Below, in pieces: positions 11,743 to 23,449 of a stretch of DNA of 64,000 nucleotides. The stretch lies in NCBI GenBank assembly GCA_037349105.1, contig JAYJMM010000036.1, forward strand, positions 62,001-126,000, given 5' to 3'. The DNA is from Limnomonas spitsbergensis (taxonomy: Eukaryota; Chlorophyta; Chlorophyceae; Chlamydomonadales). The notes beneath the pieces were generated by a model that had not been told where the DNA came from, did no database searches, and saw only the letters and a list, made by a program, of their open reading frames with translations. Each line of letters opens with the position of its first letter. The stretch's first letter is position 1. The position numbers and the translations under genes were made by a program.

Positions 11743-14677
11743 AGGTTGAGGGCAAGGCTGGAGGGTTTTGGATCCAGGGTTGAGGGCAAGGCTGGAGGGT
11801 TTTGGATACAGGATTGGGGGGAATTTTGAAGATCTCAGGACCCAGGGTTGTGGGCCAGGCATGTGGGTGTAAAAGCCAGGGCAGGGATAAGGGCCCAGGG
11901 TTGAGGGCAAGGCTGGAGGGTTTTGGATCCAGGGTTGAGGGCAAGGCTGGAGGGTTTTGGATACAGGATTGAGGGGAATACTGGAGATCTCAGGACCCAG
12001 GGTTGTGGGCCAAGCATGTGGTTGTAAAAGCCAGGGCAGGGATAAGGGCCCAGGGTTGAGGGCAAGGCTGGAGTGTTTTGGATCCATGGTTGAGGGCAAG
12101 GCTGGAGGGTTTTGGATACAGGATTGAGGGGAATACTGGAGATCTCAGTACCCAAGGTTGTGGGCCAGGCATGTGGGTGTAAAAGCCAGGGCATGGATAA
12201 GGGCCCATGGTTGAGGGCAATGCTGGAGGGTTTTGGATACAGGGTTGAGGGCAAGGCTGGAGGGTTCTGGATCCAAGATTGAGGGCAAGGCATGTGGTTT
12301 TGGACCCAGGGTTGTGGGCCAGGCATGTGGGTGTAAAAGCCAGGGCAAGTATAAGGGCCCAGGGTTGAGGGCAAGGCTGGAGGGTTTTGGATACAGGATT
12401 GAGGGGAATACTGGAGATCTCAGAACCCAGGGTTGTGGGCCAGGCATGTGGGTGTAAAAGCCAGGGCAGGGATAAGGGCCCAGGGTTGAGGGCAAGGCTG
12501 GAGGGTTTTGGAACCAGGGTTGAGGGCAAGGCTGGAGGGTTTTGGATCCAAGATTGAGGGCAAGGCAGGAGGGTTTTGGATACATGATTGAGGGGAATGC
12601 TGGAGATCTCAGAACCCAGGGTTGTGGGCCAGGCATGTGGGTGTAAAAGCCAGGGCAGGGATAAGGGTCCAGGGTTGAGGGCAAGGCTGGAGGGTTTTGG
12701 ATCCAGGGTTGAGGGCAAGGCTGGAGGGTTTTGGATCCAAGATTGAGGGCAAGGCAGGAGGGTTTTGGATACAGGATTGAGGGGAATTTTGGAGATCTCA
12801 GGACCCAGGGTTGTGGGCCAGGCATGTGGGTGTAAAAGCCAGGGCAGGTATAAGGGCCCAGGGTTGAGGGCAAGGCTGGAGGGTTTTGGATCCAGGGTTG
12901 AGGGCAAGGCTGGAGGGTTTTGGATACAGGATTGAGGGCAAGGCAGGTGGTTTTGGACCCAAGGTTGTGGGCTAGGCATGTGGGTGTAAAAGCCAGGGCA
13001 GGGATAAGGGCCCAGGGTTGATGGCAAGGCTGGAGGGTTTTGGATTCAGGGTTGAGGGCAAGGCTGGAGGGTTTTGGATACAGGATTGAGGGGAATATTG
13101 GAGATCTCATGACCCAGGGTTGTGGGCCAGGCATGTGGGTGTAAAAGCCAGGGCAGGGATAAGGGCCCAGGGTTGAGGGCAATGTTGGAGGGTTTTGGAT
13201 CCAGGGTTGAGGGCAAGGCTGGAAGGTTTTGGATCCAAGATTGAGGGCAAGGCAGGAGGGTTTTGGACCTAGGGTTGTGGGCCAGGCATGTGGGTGTAAA
13301 AGCCAGGGCAGGTATAAGGGCCCTGGGTTGAGGGCAAGGCTGGAGGGTCTTGGATCCAGGGTCGAGGGCAAGGCTGGAGGGTTTTGGATCCAAGATTGAG
13401 GGGAATATTGGAGATCTCAGGACCCAGGGTTGTGGGCCAGGCATAAGGGTGTAAAAGCCAGGGCAGGGATAAGGGCCTAGGGTTGAGGGCAAGGCTGGAG
13501 GGTTTTGGATCCAGGGTTGAGGGCAAGGCTGGAGGGTTTTGGATCCAAGATTGAGGGCAATGCAGGTGGTTTAGGACCCAGGGTTGTGGGCCAGGCATGT
13601 GGGTGTAAAAGCCAGGGCAGGGATAAGGGCCCAGGGTTGAGGGCAAGGCTGGAGGGTTTTGGATCCAGGGTTGAGGGCAAGGCTGGAGGGTTTTGGATAC
13701 AGGATTGAGGGAATACTGGAGATCTCAGGACCCAGGGTTGTGGGCCAGGCATGTGGGTGTAAAAGCCAGGGCAGGGATAAGGGCCCAGGGTTGAGGGCAA
13801 GGCTGGAGGGTTTTGGATACAGGGTTGAGGGCAAGGCTGGAGGGTTTTGGATCCAAGATTGAGGGCAAGGCAGGTGGTTTAGGACCCAGGGTTGTGGGCC
13901 AGGCATGTGGGTGTAAAAGCCAGGGCAGGGATAAGGGCCCAGGGTTGAGGGCAAGGCTGGAGGGTTTTGGATACAGGGTTGAGGGCAAGGCTGGAGGGTT
14001 TTGGATACAGGATTGAGGGGAATTTTGGAGATCTCAGGACCCAGGGTTGTGGGCCAGGCATGTGGGTGTAAAAGCCAGGGCAGGGATAAGGGCCCAGGGT
14101 TGAGGGCAAGGCAGGAGGGTTTTGGACCCAGGGTTGTGGGCCAGGCATGTGGGTGTAAAAGCCAGGGCAGGGATAAGGGCCCAGGGTTGAGGGCAATGTT
14201 GGAGGGTTTTGGATCCAGGGTTGAGGGCAAGGCTGGAAGGTTTTGGATCCAAGATTGAGGGCAAGGCAGGAGGGTTTTGGATACAGGATTGAGGGGAATA
14301 CTGGAGATCTCAGAACCCAGGGTTGTGGGCCAGGCATGTGGGTGTAAAAGCCAGGGCAGGGATAAGGGTCCAGGGTTGAGGGCAAGGCTGGAGGGTTTTG
14401 GATCCAGGGTTGAGGGCAAGGCTGGAGGGTTTTGGATCCAAGATTGAGGGCAAGGCAGGAGGGTTTTGGATACAGGATTGAGGGGAATTTTGGAGATCTC
14501 AGGACCCAGGGTTGTGGGCCAGGCATGTGGGTGTAAAAGCCAGGGCAGGGATAAGGGCCCAGGGTTGAGGGCAAGGCTGGAGGGTTTTGGATCCAGGGTT
14601 GAGGGCAAGGCTGGAGGGTTTTGGATACAGGATTGAGGGCAAGGCAGGTGGTTTTGGACCCAGGGTTGTGGGCTAGG

Positions 14678-17600
14678 CATGTGGGTGTAAAAGCCAGGGC
14701 AGGGATAAGGGCCCAGGGTTGAGGGCAAGGCTGGAGGGTTTTGGATACAGGGTTGAGGGCAAGGCTGGAGGGTTTTGGATACAGGATTGAGGGGAATACT
14801 GGAGATCGCAGGACCCAGGGTTGTGGGCCAGGCATGTGGGTGTAAAAGCCAGGGCAGGGATAAGGGCCCAAGGTTGAGGGCAAGGCTGGAGGGTTTTGGA
14901 TCCAGGGTTGAGGGCAAGGCTGGAGGGTTTTGGATACAGGATTGGGGGGAATTTTGGAGATCTCAGGACCCAGGGTTGTGGGCCAGGCATGTGGGTGTAA
15001 AAGCCAGGGCAGGGATAAGGGCCCAGGGTTGAGGGCAATGTTGGAGGGTTTTGGATCCAGGGTTGAGGGCAAGGCTGGAAGGTTTTGGATCCAAGATTGA
15101 GGGCAAGGCAGGAGGGTTTTGGACCTAGGGTTGTGGGCCATGCATGTGGGTGTAAAAGCCAGGGCAGGTATAAGGGCCCTGGGTTGAGGGCAAGGCTGGA
15201 GGGTCTTGGATCCAGGGTCGAGGGCAAGGCTGGAGGGTTTTGGATCCAAGATTGAGGGGAATATTGGAGATCTCAGGACCCAGGGTTGTGGGCCAGGCAT
15301 AAGGGTGTAAAAGCCAGGGCAGGGATAAGGGCCTAGGGTTGAGGGCAAGGCTGGAGGGTTTTGGATCCAGGGTTGAGGGCAAGGCTGGAGGGTTTTGGAT
15401 CCAAGATTGAGGGCAAGGCAGGTGGTTTAGGACCCAGGGTTGTGGGCCAGGCATGTGGGTGTAAAAGCCAGGGCAGGGATAAGGGCCCAGGGTTGAGGGC
15501 AAGGCTGGAGGGTTTTGGATCCAGGGTTGAGGGCAAGGCTGGAGGGTTTTGGATACAGGATTGAGGGGAATACTGGAGATCTCAGGACCCAGGGTTGTGG
15601 GCCAGGCATGTGGGTGTAAAAGCCAGGGCAGGGATAAGGGCCCAGGGTTGAGGGCAAGGCTGGAGGGTTTTGGATACAGGGTTGAGGGCAAGGCTGGAGG
15701 GTTTTGGATCCAAGATTGAGGGCAAGGCAGGTGGTTTAGGACCCAGGTTTGTGGGCCAGGCATGTGGGTGTAAAAGCCAGGGCAGGGATAAGGGCCCAGG
15801 GTTGAGGGCAAGGTTGGAGGGTTTTGGATACAAGGTTGAGGGCAAGGCTGGAGGGTTTTGGATCCAAGATTGAGGGCAAGGCAGGAGGGTTTTGGACCTA
15901 GGGTTGTGGGCCAGGCATGTGGGTGTAAAAGCCAGGGCAGGGATAAGGGCCCATGGTTGAGGGCAAGGCTGGAGGGTTTTGGATACAGGGTTGAGGGCAA
16001 GGCTGGAGGGTTTTGGATACAGGATTGAGGGGAATATTGGAGATCTCAGGACCCAGGGTTGTGGGCCAGGCATGTGGGTGTAAAAGCCAGGGCAGGGATA
16101 AGGGCCCAGGGTTGAGGGCAAGGCTGGAGGGTTTTGGATCCAGGGTTGAGGGCAAGGCTGGAGGGTTTTGGATCCAAGATTGAGGGCAAGGCAGGAGGGT
16201 TTTGGACCTAGGGTTGTGGGCCAGGCATGTGGGTGTAAAAGCCAGGGCAGGGATAAGGGCCCAGGGTTGAGGGCAAGGCTGGAGGGTTTTGGATTCAGGG
16301 TTGAGGGCAAGGCTGGAGGGTTTTGGATACAGGATTGAGGGGAATATTGGAGATCTCAGGACCCGGGGTTGTGGGCCAGGCATGTGGGTGTAAAAGCCAG
16401 GGCAGGGATAAGGGCCCAGGGTTGAGGGCAAGGCTGGAGGGTTTTGGATCTAGGGTTGGGGGCAAGGCTGGAGGGTTTTGGATCCAAGATTGAGGGCAAG
16501 GCAGGAGGGTTTTGGACCTAGGGTTGTGGGCCAGGCATGTGGGTGTAAAAGCCAGGGCAGGGATAAGGGCCCATGGTTGAGGGCAAGGCTGGAGTGTTTT
16601 GGATCCAGGGTTGAGGGCAAGGCTGGAGGGTTTTGGATACAGGATTGAGGGGAGTACTGGAGATCGCAGGACCCAGGGTTGTGGGCCAGGCATGTGGGTG
16701 TAAAAGCCAGGGCAGGGATAAGGGCCCAAGGTTGAGGGCAAGGCTGGAGGGTTTTGGATCCAGGGTTGAGGGCAAGGCTGGAGGGTTTTGGATACAGGAT
16801 TGGGGGGAATTTTGAAGATCTCAGGACCCAGGGTTGTGGGCCAGGCATGTGGGTGTAAAAGCCAGGGCAGGGATAAGGGCCCAGGGTTGAGGGCAAGGCT
16901 GGAGGGTTTTGGATCCAGGGTTGAGGGCAAGGCTGGAGGGTTTTGGATACAGGATTGAGGGGAATACTGGAGATCTCAGGACCCAGGGTTGTGGGCCAAG
17001 CATGTGGTTGTAAAAGCCAGGGCAGGGATAAGGGCCCAGGGTTGAGGGCAAGGCTGGAGTGTTTTGGATCCATGGTTGAGGGCAAGGCTGGAGGGTTTTG
17101 GATACAGGATTGAGGGGAATACTGGAGATCTCAGTACCCAAGGTTGTGGGCCAGGCATGTGGGTGTAAAAGCCAGGGCATGGATAAGGGCCCATGGTTGA
17201 GGGCAATGCTGGAGGGTTTTGGATCCAGGGTTGAGGGCAAGGCTGGAGGGTTCTGGATCCAAGATTGAGGGCAAGGCATGTGGTTTTGGACCCAGGGTTG
17301 TGGGCCAGGCATGTGGGTGTAAAAGCCAGGGCAGGTATAAGGGCCCAGGGTTGAGGGCAAGGCTGGAGGGTTTTGGATACAGGGTTGAGGGCAAGGCTGG
17401 AGGGTTTTGGATACAGGATTGAGGGGAATACTGGAGATCTCAGAACCCAGGGTTGTGGGCCAGGCATGTGGGTGTAAAAGCCAGGGCAGGGATAAGGGCC
17501 CAGGGTTGAGGGCAAGGCTGGAGGGTTTTGGAACCAGGGTTGAGGGCAAGGCTGGAGGGTTTTGGATCCAAGATTGAGGGCAAGGCAGGAGGGTTTTGGA

Positions 17601-18615
17601 TACATGATTGAGGGGAATGCTGGAGATCTCAGAACCCAGGGTTGTGGGCCAGGCATGTGGGTGTAAAAGCCAGGGCAGGGATAAGGGTCCAGGGTTGAGG
17701 GCAAGGCTGGAGGGTTTTGGATCCAGGGTTGAGGGCAAGGCTGGAGGGTTTTGGATCCAAGATTGAGGGCAAGGCAGGAGGGTTTTGGATACAGGATTGA
17801 GGGGAATTTTGGAGATCTCAGGACCCAGGGTTGTGGGCCAGGCATGTGGGTGTAAAAGCCAGGGCAGGGATAAGGGCCCAGGGTTGAGGGCAAGGCTGGA
17901 GGGTTTTGGATCCAGGGTTGAGGGCAAGGCTGGAGGGTTTTGGATACAGGATTGAGGGCAAGGCAGGTGGTTTTGGACCCAGGGTTGTGGGCTAGGCATG
18001 TGGGTGTAAAAGCCAGGGCAGGGATAAGGGCCCAGGGTTGATGGCAAGGCTGGAGGGTTTTGGATACAGGGTTGAGGGCAAGGCTGGAGGGTTTTGGATA
18101 CAGGATTGAGGGGAATATTGGAGATCTCATGACCCAGGGTTGTGGGCCAGGCATGTGGGTGTAAAAGCCAGGGCAGGGATAAGGGCCCAGGGTTGAGGGC
18201 AATGTTGGAGGGTTTTGGATCCAGGGTTGAGGGCAAGGCTGGAAGGTTTTGGATCCAAGATTGAGGGCAAGGCAGGAGGGTTTTGGACCTAGGGTTGTGG
18301 GCCAGGCATGTGGGTGTAAAAGCCAGGGCAGGTATAAGGGCCCTGGGTTGAGGGCAAGGCTGGAGGGTCTTGGATCCAGGGTCGAGGGCAAGGCTGGAGG
18401 GTTTTGGATCCAAGATTGAGGGGAATATTGGAGATCTCAGGACCCAGGGTTGTGGGCCAGGCATAAGGGTGTAAAAGCCAGGGCAGGGATAAGGGCCTAG
18501 GGTTGAGGGCAAGGCTGGAGGGTTTTGGATCCAGGGTTGAGGGCAAGGCTGGAGGGTTTTGGATCCAAGATTGAGGGCAAGGCAGGTGGTTTAGGACCCA
18601 GGGTTGTGGGCCAGG
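14678..18615 (+). repeat. 3.94-kb super-repeat in array A, copy 1
   Basis: Near-identical to the segment 3938 bp downstream. The match starts where the two sequences stop differing (GGGCTAGGC at 14670 against GGGCCAGGC at 18608) and runs to about 18685. Scattered single differences include TTTTGGAGATC at 14953 against TTTTGAAGATC at 18891, and GGATCCAGGG at 17221 against GGATACAGGG at 21159. These show two real diverged copies, not an exact assembly echo. Confidence 0.85.
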
Positions 18616-21600
18616 CATGTGGGTGTAAAAGCCAGGGCAGGGATAAGGGCCCAGGGTTGAGGGCAAGGCTGGAGGGTTTTGGATACAGGGTTGAGGGCAA
18701 GGCTGGAGGGTTTTGGATACAGGATTGAGGGGAATACTGGAGATCGCAGGACCCAGGGTTGTGGGCCAGGCATGTGGGTGTAAAAGCCAGGGCAGGGATA
18801 AGGGCCCAAGGTTGAGGGCAAGGCTGGAGGGTTTTGGATCCAGGGTTGAGGGCAAGGCTGGAGGGTTTTGGATACAGGATTGGGGGGAATTTTGAAGATC
18901 TCAGGACCCAGGGTTGTGGGCCAGGCATGTGGGTGTAAAAGCCAGGGCAGGGATAAGGGCCCAGGGTTGAGGGCAATGTTGGAGGGTTTTGGATCCAGGG
19001 TTGAGGGCAAGGCTGGAAGGTTTTGGATCCAAGATTGAGGGCAAGGCAGGAGGGTTTTGGACCTAGGGTTGTGGGCCATGCATGTGGGTGTAAAAGCCAG
19101 GGCAGGTATAAGGGCCCTGGGTTGAGGGCAAGGCTGGAGGGTCTTGGATCCAGGGTCGAGGGCAAGGCTGGAGGGTTTTGGATCCAAGATTGAGGGGAAT
19201 ATTGGAGATCTCAGGACCCAGGGTTGTGGGCCAGGCATAAGGGTGTAAAAGCCAGGGCAGGGATAAGGGCCTAGGGTTGAGGGCAAGGCTGGAGGGTTTT
19301 GGATCCAGGGTTGAGGGCAAGGCTGGAGGGTTTTGGATCCAAGATTGAGGGCAAGGCAGGTGGTTTAGGACCCAGGGTTGTGGGCCAGGCATGTGGGTGT
19401 AAAAGCCAGGGCAGGGATAAGGGCCCAGGGTTGAGGGCAAGGCTGGAGGGTTTTGGATCCAGGGTTGAGGGCAAGGCTGGAGGGTTTTGGATACAGGATT
19501 GAGGGGAATACTGGAGATCTCAGGACCCAGGGTTGTGGGCCAGGCATGTGGGTGTAAAAGCCAGGGCAGGGATAAGGGCCCAGGGTTGAGGGCAAGGCTG
19601 GAGGGTTTTGGATACAGGGTTGAGGGCAAGGCTGGAGGGTTTTGGATCCAAGATTGAGGGCAAGGCAGGTGGTTTAGGACCCAGGTTTGTGGGCCAGGCA
19701 TGTGGGTGTAAAAGCCAGGGCAGGGATAAGGGCCCAGGGTTGAGGGCAAGGTTGGAGGGTTTTGGATACAAGGTTGAGGGCAAGGCTGGAGGGTTTTGGA
19801 TCCAAGATTGAGGGCAAGGCAGGAGGGTTTTGGACCTAGGGTTGTGGGCCAGGCATGTGGGTGTAAAAGCCAGGGCAGGGATAAGGGCCCATGGTTGAGG
19901 GCAAGGCTGGAGGGTTTTGGATACAGGGTTGAGGGCAAGGCTGGAGGGTTTTGGATACAGGATTGAGGGGAATATTGGAGATCTCAGGACCCAGGGTTGT
20001 GGGCCAGGCATGTGGGTGTAAAAGCCAGGGCAGGGATAAGGGCCCAGGGTTGAGGGCAAGGCTGGAGGGTTTTGGATCCAGGGTTGAGGGCAAGGCTGGA
20101 GGGTTTTGGATCCAAGATTGAGGGCAAGGCAGGAGGGTTTTGGACCTAGGGTTGTGGGCCAGGCATGTGGGTGTAAAAGCCAGGGCAGGGATAAGGGCCC
20201 AGGGTTGAGGGCAAGGCTGGAGGGTTTTGGATTCAGGGTTGAGGGCAAGGCTGGAGGGTTTTGGATACAGGATTGAGGGGAATATTGGAGATCTCAGGAC
20301 CCGGGGTTGTGGGCCAGGCATGTGGGTGTAAAAGCCAGGGCAGGGATAAGGGCCCAGGGTTGAGGGCAAGGCTGGAGGGTTTTGGATCTAGGGTTGGGGG
20401 CAAGGCTGGAGGGTTTTGGATCCAAGATTGAGGGCAAGGCAGGAGGGTTTTGGACCTAGGGTTGTGGGCCAGGCATGTGGGTGTAAAAGCCAGGGCAGGG
20501 ATAAGGGCCCATGGTTGAGGGCAAGGCTGGAGTGTTTTGGATCCAGGGTTGAGGGCAAGGCTGGAGGGTTTTGGATACAGGATTGAGGGGAGTACTGGAG
20601 ATCGCAGGACCCAGGGTTGTGGGCCAGGCATGTGGGTGTAAAAGCCAGGGCAGGGATAAGGGCCCAAGGTTGAGGGCAAGGCTGGAGGGTTTTGGATCCA
20701 GGGTTGAGGGCAAGGCTGGAGGGTTTTGGATACAGGATTGGGGGGAATTTTGAAGATCTCAGGACCCAGGGTTGTGGGCCAGGCATGTGGGTGTAAAAGC
20801 CAGGGCAGGGATAAGGGCCCAGGGTTGAGGGCAAGGCTGGAGGGTTTTGGATCCAGGGTTGAGGGCAAGGCTGGAGGGTTTTGGATACAGGATTGAGGGG
20901 AATACTGGAGATCTCAGGACCCAGGGTTGTGGGCCAAGCATGTGGTTGTAAAAGCCAGGGCAGGGATAAGGGCCCAGGGTTGAGGGCAAGGCTGGAGTGT
21001 TTTGGATCCATGGTTGAGGGCAAGGCTGGAGGGTTTTGGATACAGGATTGAGGGGAATACTGGAGATCTCAGTACCCAAGGTTGTGGGCCAGGCATGTGG
21101 GTGTAAAAGCCAGGGCATGGATAAGGGCCCATGGTTGAGGGCAATGCTGGAGGGTTTTGGATACAGGGTTGAGGGCAAGGCTGGAGGGTTCTGGATCCAA
21201 GATTGAGGGCAAGGCATGTGGTTTTGGACCCAGGGTTGTGGGCCAGGCATGTGGGTGTAAAAGCCAGGGCAGGTATAAGGGCCCAGGGTTGAGGGCAAGG
21301 CTGGAGGGTTTTGGATACAGGGTTGAGGGCAAGGCTGGAGGGTTTTGGATACAGGATTGAGGGGAATACTGGAGATCTCAGAACCCAGGGTTGTGGGCCA
21401 GGCATGTGGGTGTAAAAGCCAGGGCAGGGATAAGGGCCCAGGGTTGAGGGCAAGGCTGGAGGGTTTTGGAACCAGGGTTGAGGGCAAGGCTGGAGGGTTT
21501 TGGATCCAAGATTGAGGGCAAGGCAGGAGGGTTTTGGATACATGATTGAGGGGAATGCTGGAGATCTCAGAACCCAGGGTTGTGGGCCAGGCATGTGGGT

Positions 21601-22623
21601 GTAAAAGCCAGGGCAGGGATAAGGGTCCAGGGTTGAGGGCAAGGCTGGAGGGTTTTGGATCCAGGGTTGAGGGCAAGGCTGGAGGGTTTTGGATCCAAGA
21701 TTGAGGGCAAGGCAGGAGGGTTTTGGATACAGGATTGAGGGGAATTTTGGAGATCTCAGGACCCAGGGTTGTGGGCCAGGCATGTGGGTGTAAAAGCCAG
21801 GGCAGGGATAAGGGCCCAGGGTTGAGGGCAAGGCTGGAGGGTTTTGGATCCAGGGTTGAGGGCAAGGCTGGAGGGTTTTGGATACAGGATTGAGGGCAAG
21901 GCAGGTGGTTTTGGACCCAGGGTTGTGGGCTAGGCATGTGGGTGTAAAAGCCAGGGCAGGGATAAGGGCCCAGGGTTGATGGCAAGGCTGGAGGGTTTTG
22001 GATACAGGGTTGAGGGCAAGGCTGGAGGGTTTTGGATACAGGATTGAGGGGAATATTGGAGATCTCATGACCCAGGGTTGTGGGCCAGGCATGTGGGTGT
22101 AAAAGCCAGGGCAGGGATAAGGGCCCAGGGTTGAGGGCAATGTTGGAGGGTTTTGGATCCAGGGTTGAGGGCAAGGCTGGAAGGTTTTGGATCCAAGATT
22201 GAGGGCAAGGCAGGAGGGTTTTGGACCTAGGGTTGTGGGCCAGGCATGTGGGTGTAAAAGCCAGGGCAGGTATAAGGGCCCTGGGTTGAGGGCAAGGCTG
22301 GAGGGTCTTGGATCCAGGGTCGAGGGCAAGGCTGGAGGGTTTTGGATCCAAGATTGAGGGGAATATTGGAGATCTCAGGACCCAGGGTTGTGGGCCAGGC
22401 ATAAGGGTGTAAAAGCCAGGGCAGGGATAAGGGCCTAGGGTTGAGGGCAAGGCTGGAGGGTTTTGGATCCAGGGTTGAGGGCAAGGCTGGAGGGTTTTGG
22501 ATCCAAGATTGAGGGCAAGGCAGGTGGTTTAGGACCCAGGGTTGTGGGCCAGGCATGTGGGTGTAAAAGCCAGGGCAGGGATAAGGGCCCAGGGTTGAGG
22601 GCAAGGCTGGAGGGTTTTGGATC
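18616..22623 (+). repeat. 3.94-kb super-repeat in array A, copy 2
   Basis: Second copy of the 14678-18615 block, directly abutting it, ending near 22623. It contains the same ordered landmarks: the GGCATAAGGGTG variant, the GGGTCGAGGG monomer, the CTCATGACCC variant near 22068 (partner 18130) and the CATGATTGAGGGGAATGC monomer near 21541 (partner 17603). Confidence 0.85.
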
Positions 22624-23145
22624 CAGGGTTGAGGGCAAGGCTGGAGGGTTTTGGATACAGGATTGAGGGAATACTGGAGATCTCAGGACCCAGGGTTGTG
22701 GGCCAGGCATGTGGGTGTAAAAGCCAGGGCAGGGATAAGGGCCCAGGGTTGAGGGCAAGGCTGGAGGGTTTTGGATACAGGGTTGAGGGCAAGGCTGGAG
22801 GGTTTTGGATCCAAGATTGAGGGCAAGGCAGGTGGTTTAGGACCCAGGGTTGTGGGCCAGGCATGTGGGTGTAAAAGCCAGGGCAGGGATAAGGGCCCAG
22901 GGTTGAGGGCAAGGCTGGAGGGTTTTGGATACAGGGTTGAGGGCAAGGCTGGAGGGTTTTGGATACAGGATTGAGGGGAATTTTGGAGATCTCAGGACCC
23001 AGGGTTGTGGGCCAGGCATGTGGGTGTAAAAGCCAGGGCAGGGATAAGGGCCCAGGGTTGAGGGCAAGGCAGGAGGGTTTTGGACCCAGGGTTGTGGGCC
23101 AGGCATGTGGGTGTAAAAGCCAGGGCAGGGATAAGGGCCCAGGGT
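22058..23145 (+). repeat. Right-terminal block of array A, duplicated at 13100-14187
   Basis: This last block of array A matches a segment 8958 bp upstream until 23146, where GTTGAGGGC upstream (14184) is replaced by GTTGTGGGCCAGGC. Both copies share the rare monomer with three G instead of four in GATTGAGGGAATAC (near 13705 and 22663). Both also share two consecutive 53-bp monomers separated by a single 34-mer (near 14040-14185 and 22998-23143). The array end was therefore copied into, or from, the interior. Confidence 0.75.
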
Positions 23146-23399
23146 TGTGGGCCAGGCTGTAGGGCTCAAGATCCAGAGTTAAGGGCATGGCTGGAGGATT
23201 AAGGACCCAGGGGTTGAGGGCAAGGCTGGAGGACTCAGGATCCAAAGTTTAGGGCCAGATTGGAGAGCTCAGGACCTAGGGTAAGCAAGATGTATAAGAC
23301 CCTGGGATTGAGGGCAAGGCTAGAGGGCTGAGGATCCAGACAGCAAGAACTAGGGCTAGGCTGGAGGGCCATGGACCCAGGGATTGAGGGGAAATGTGG
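23141..23399 (+). repeat. Diverged 34-bp monomers at the right edge of array A
   Basis: Old monomers of the array A family without the 155-bp organisation. Units run at 23141-23174 (34 bp), 23175-23208 (34), 23209-23243 (35), 23244-23277 (34), 23278-23302 (about 25, truncated), 23303-23337 (35), then a disrupted stretch to about 23399. They share AGGGTTGAGGGCAAGGCTGG-like cores, but the interior TTTTGG is replaced by forms such as GACTCAGG, GAGCTCAGG and GGCTGAGG. Loss of homogeneity at the border is usual for satellites, where exchange is less effective at edges. Confidence 0.85.
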
Positions 23400-23449
23400 G
23401 CTTGATGTACATCTAAATACATGGATGGTACCAGGCAAGTACATCAAGC
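23400..23449. repeat. Perfect 11-bp inverted repeat, 28-bp spacer
   Basis: GCTTGATGTAC at 23400-23410 is the exact reverse complement of GTACATCAAGC at 23439-23449. The spacer at 23411-23438 is AT-rich at its left and contains GGTACC. It sits precisely where the diverged monomers end and non-repetitive sequence begins. It could form a hairpin or be a remnant of an insertion end or a protein-binding site. No function can be assigned from sequence. Confidence 0.7.

Larger units (their letters stand above)
1..23140 (+). repeat. Array A: 34/53-bp minisatellite with 155-bp higher-order unit
   Basis: Continuous tandem array that starts mid-unit at base 1, so it extends left of the window. The main monomer is 34 bp, beginning AGGGTTGAGGG and ending TTTTGGATCC. 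Monomer starts at 24, 58, 92 and 126 are 34 apart, and the next is at 179, so every fourth monomer is a 53-bp form. The pattern 34+34+34+53 = 155 bp then recurs (24, 179, 334 and so on), giving about 149 copies. The consensus 34-mer has 16 G and 4 C on the + strand, a strong GC skew. The array is nearly free of CpG. I know of no named satellite family with this consensus. It is non-coding as far as can be seen; open frames within it are compositional. Confidence 0.97.

Noticed and set aside
1..23140. Telomeric or interstitial telomere repeat (AGGGTT appears in most monomers)
   Set aside because: AGGGTT is embedded in a 34-bp unit and is never in tandem as a hexamer. Similarity is limited to G-richness. 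A subtelomeric location remains possible but is not shown.
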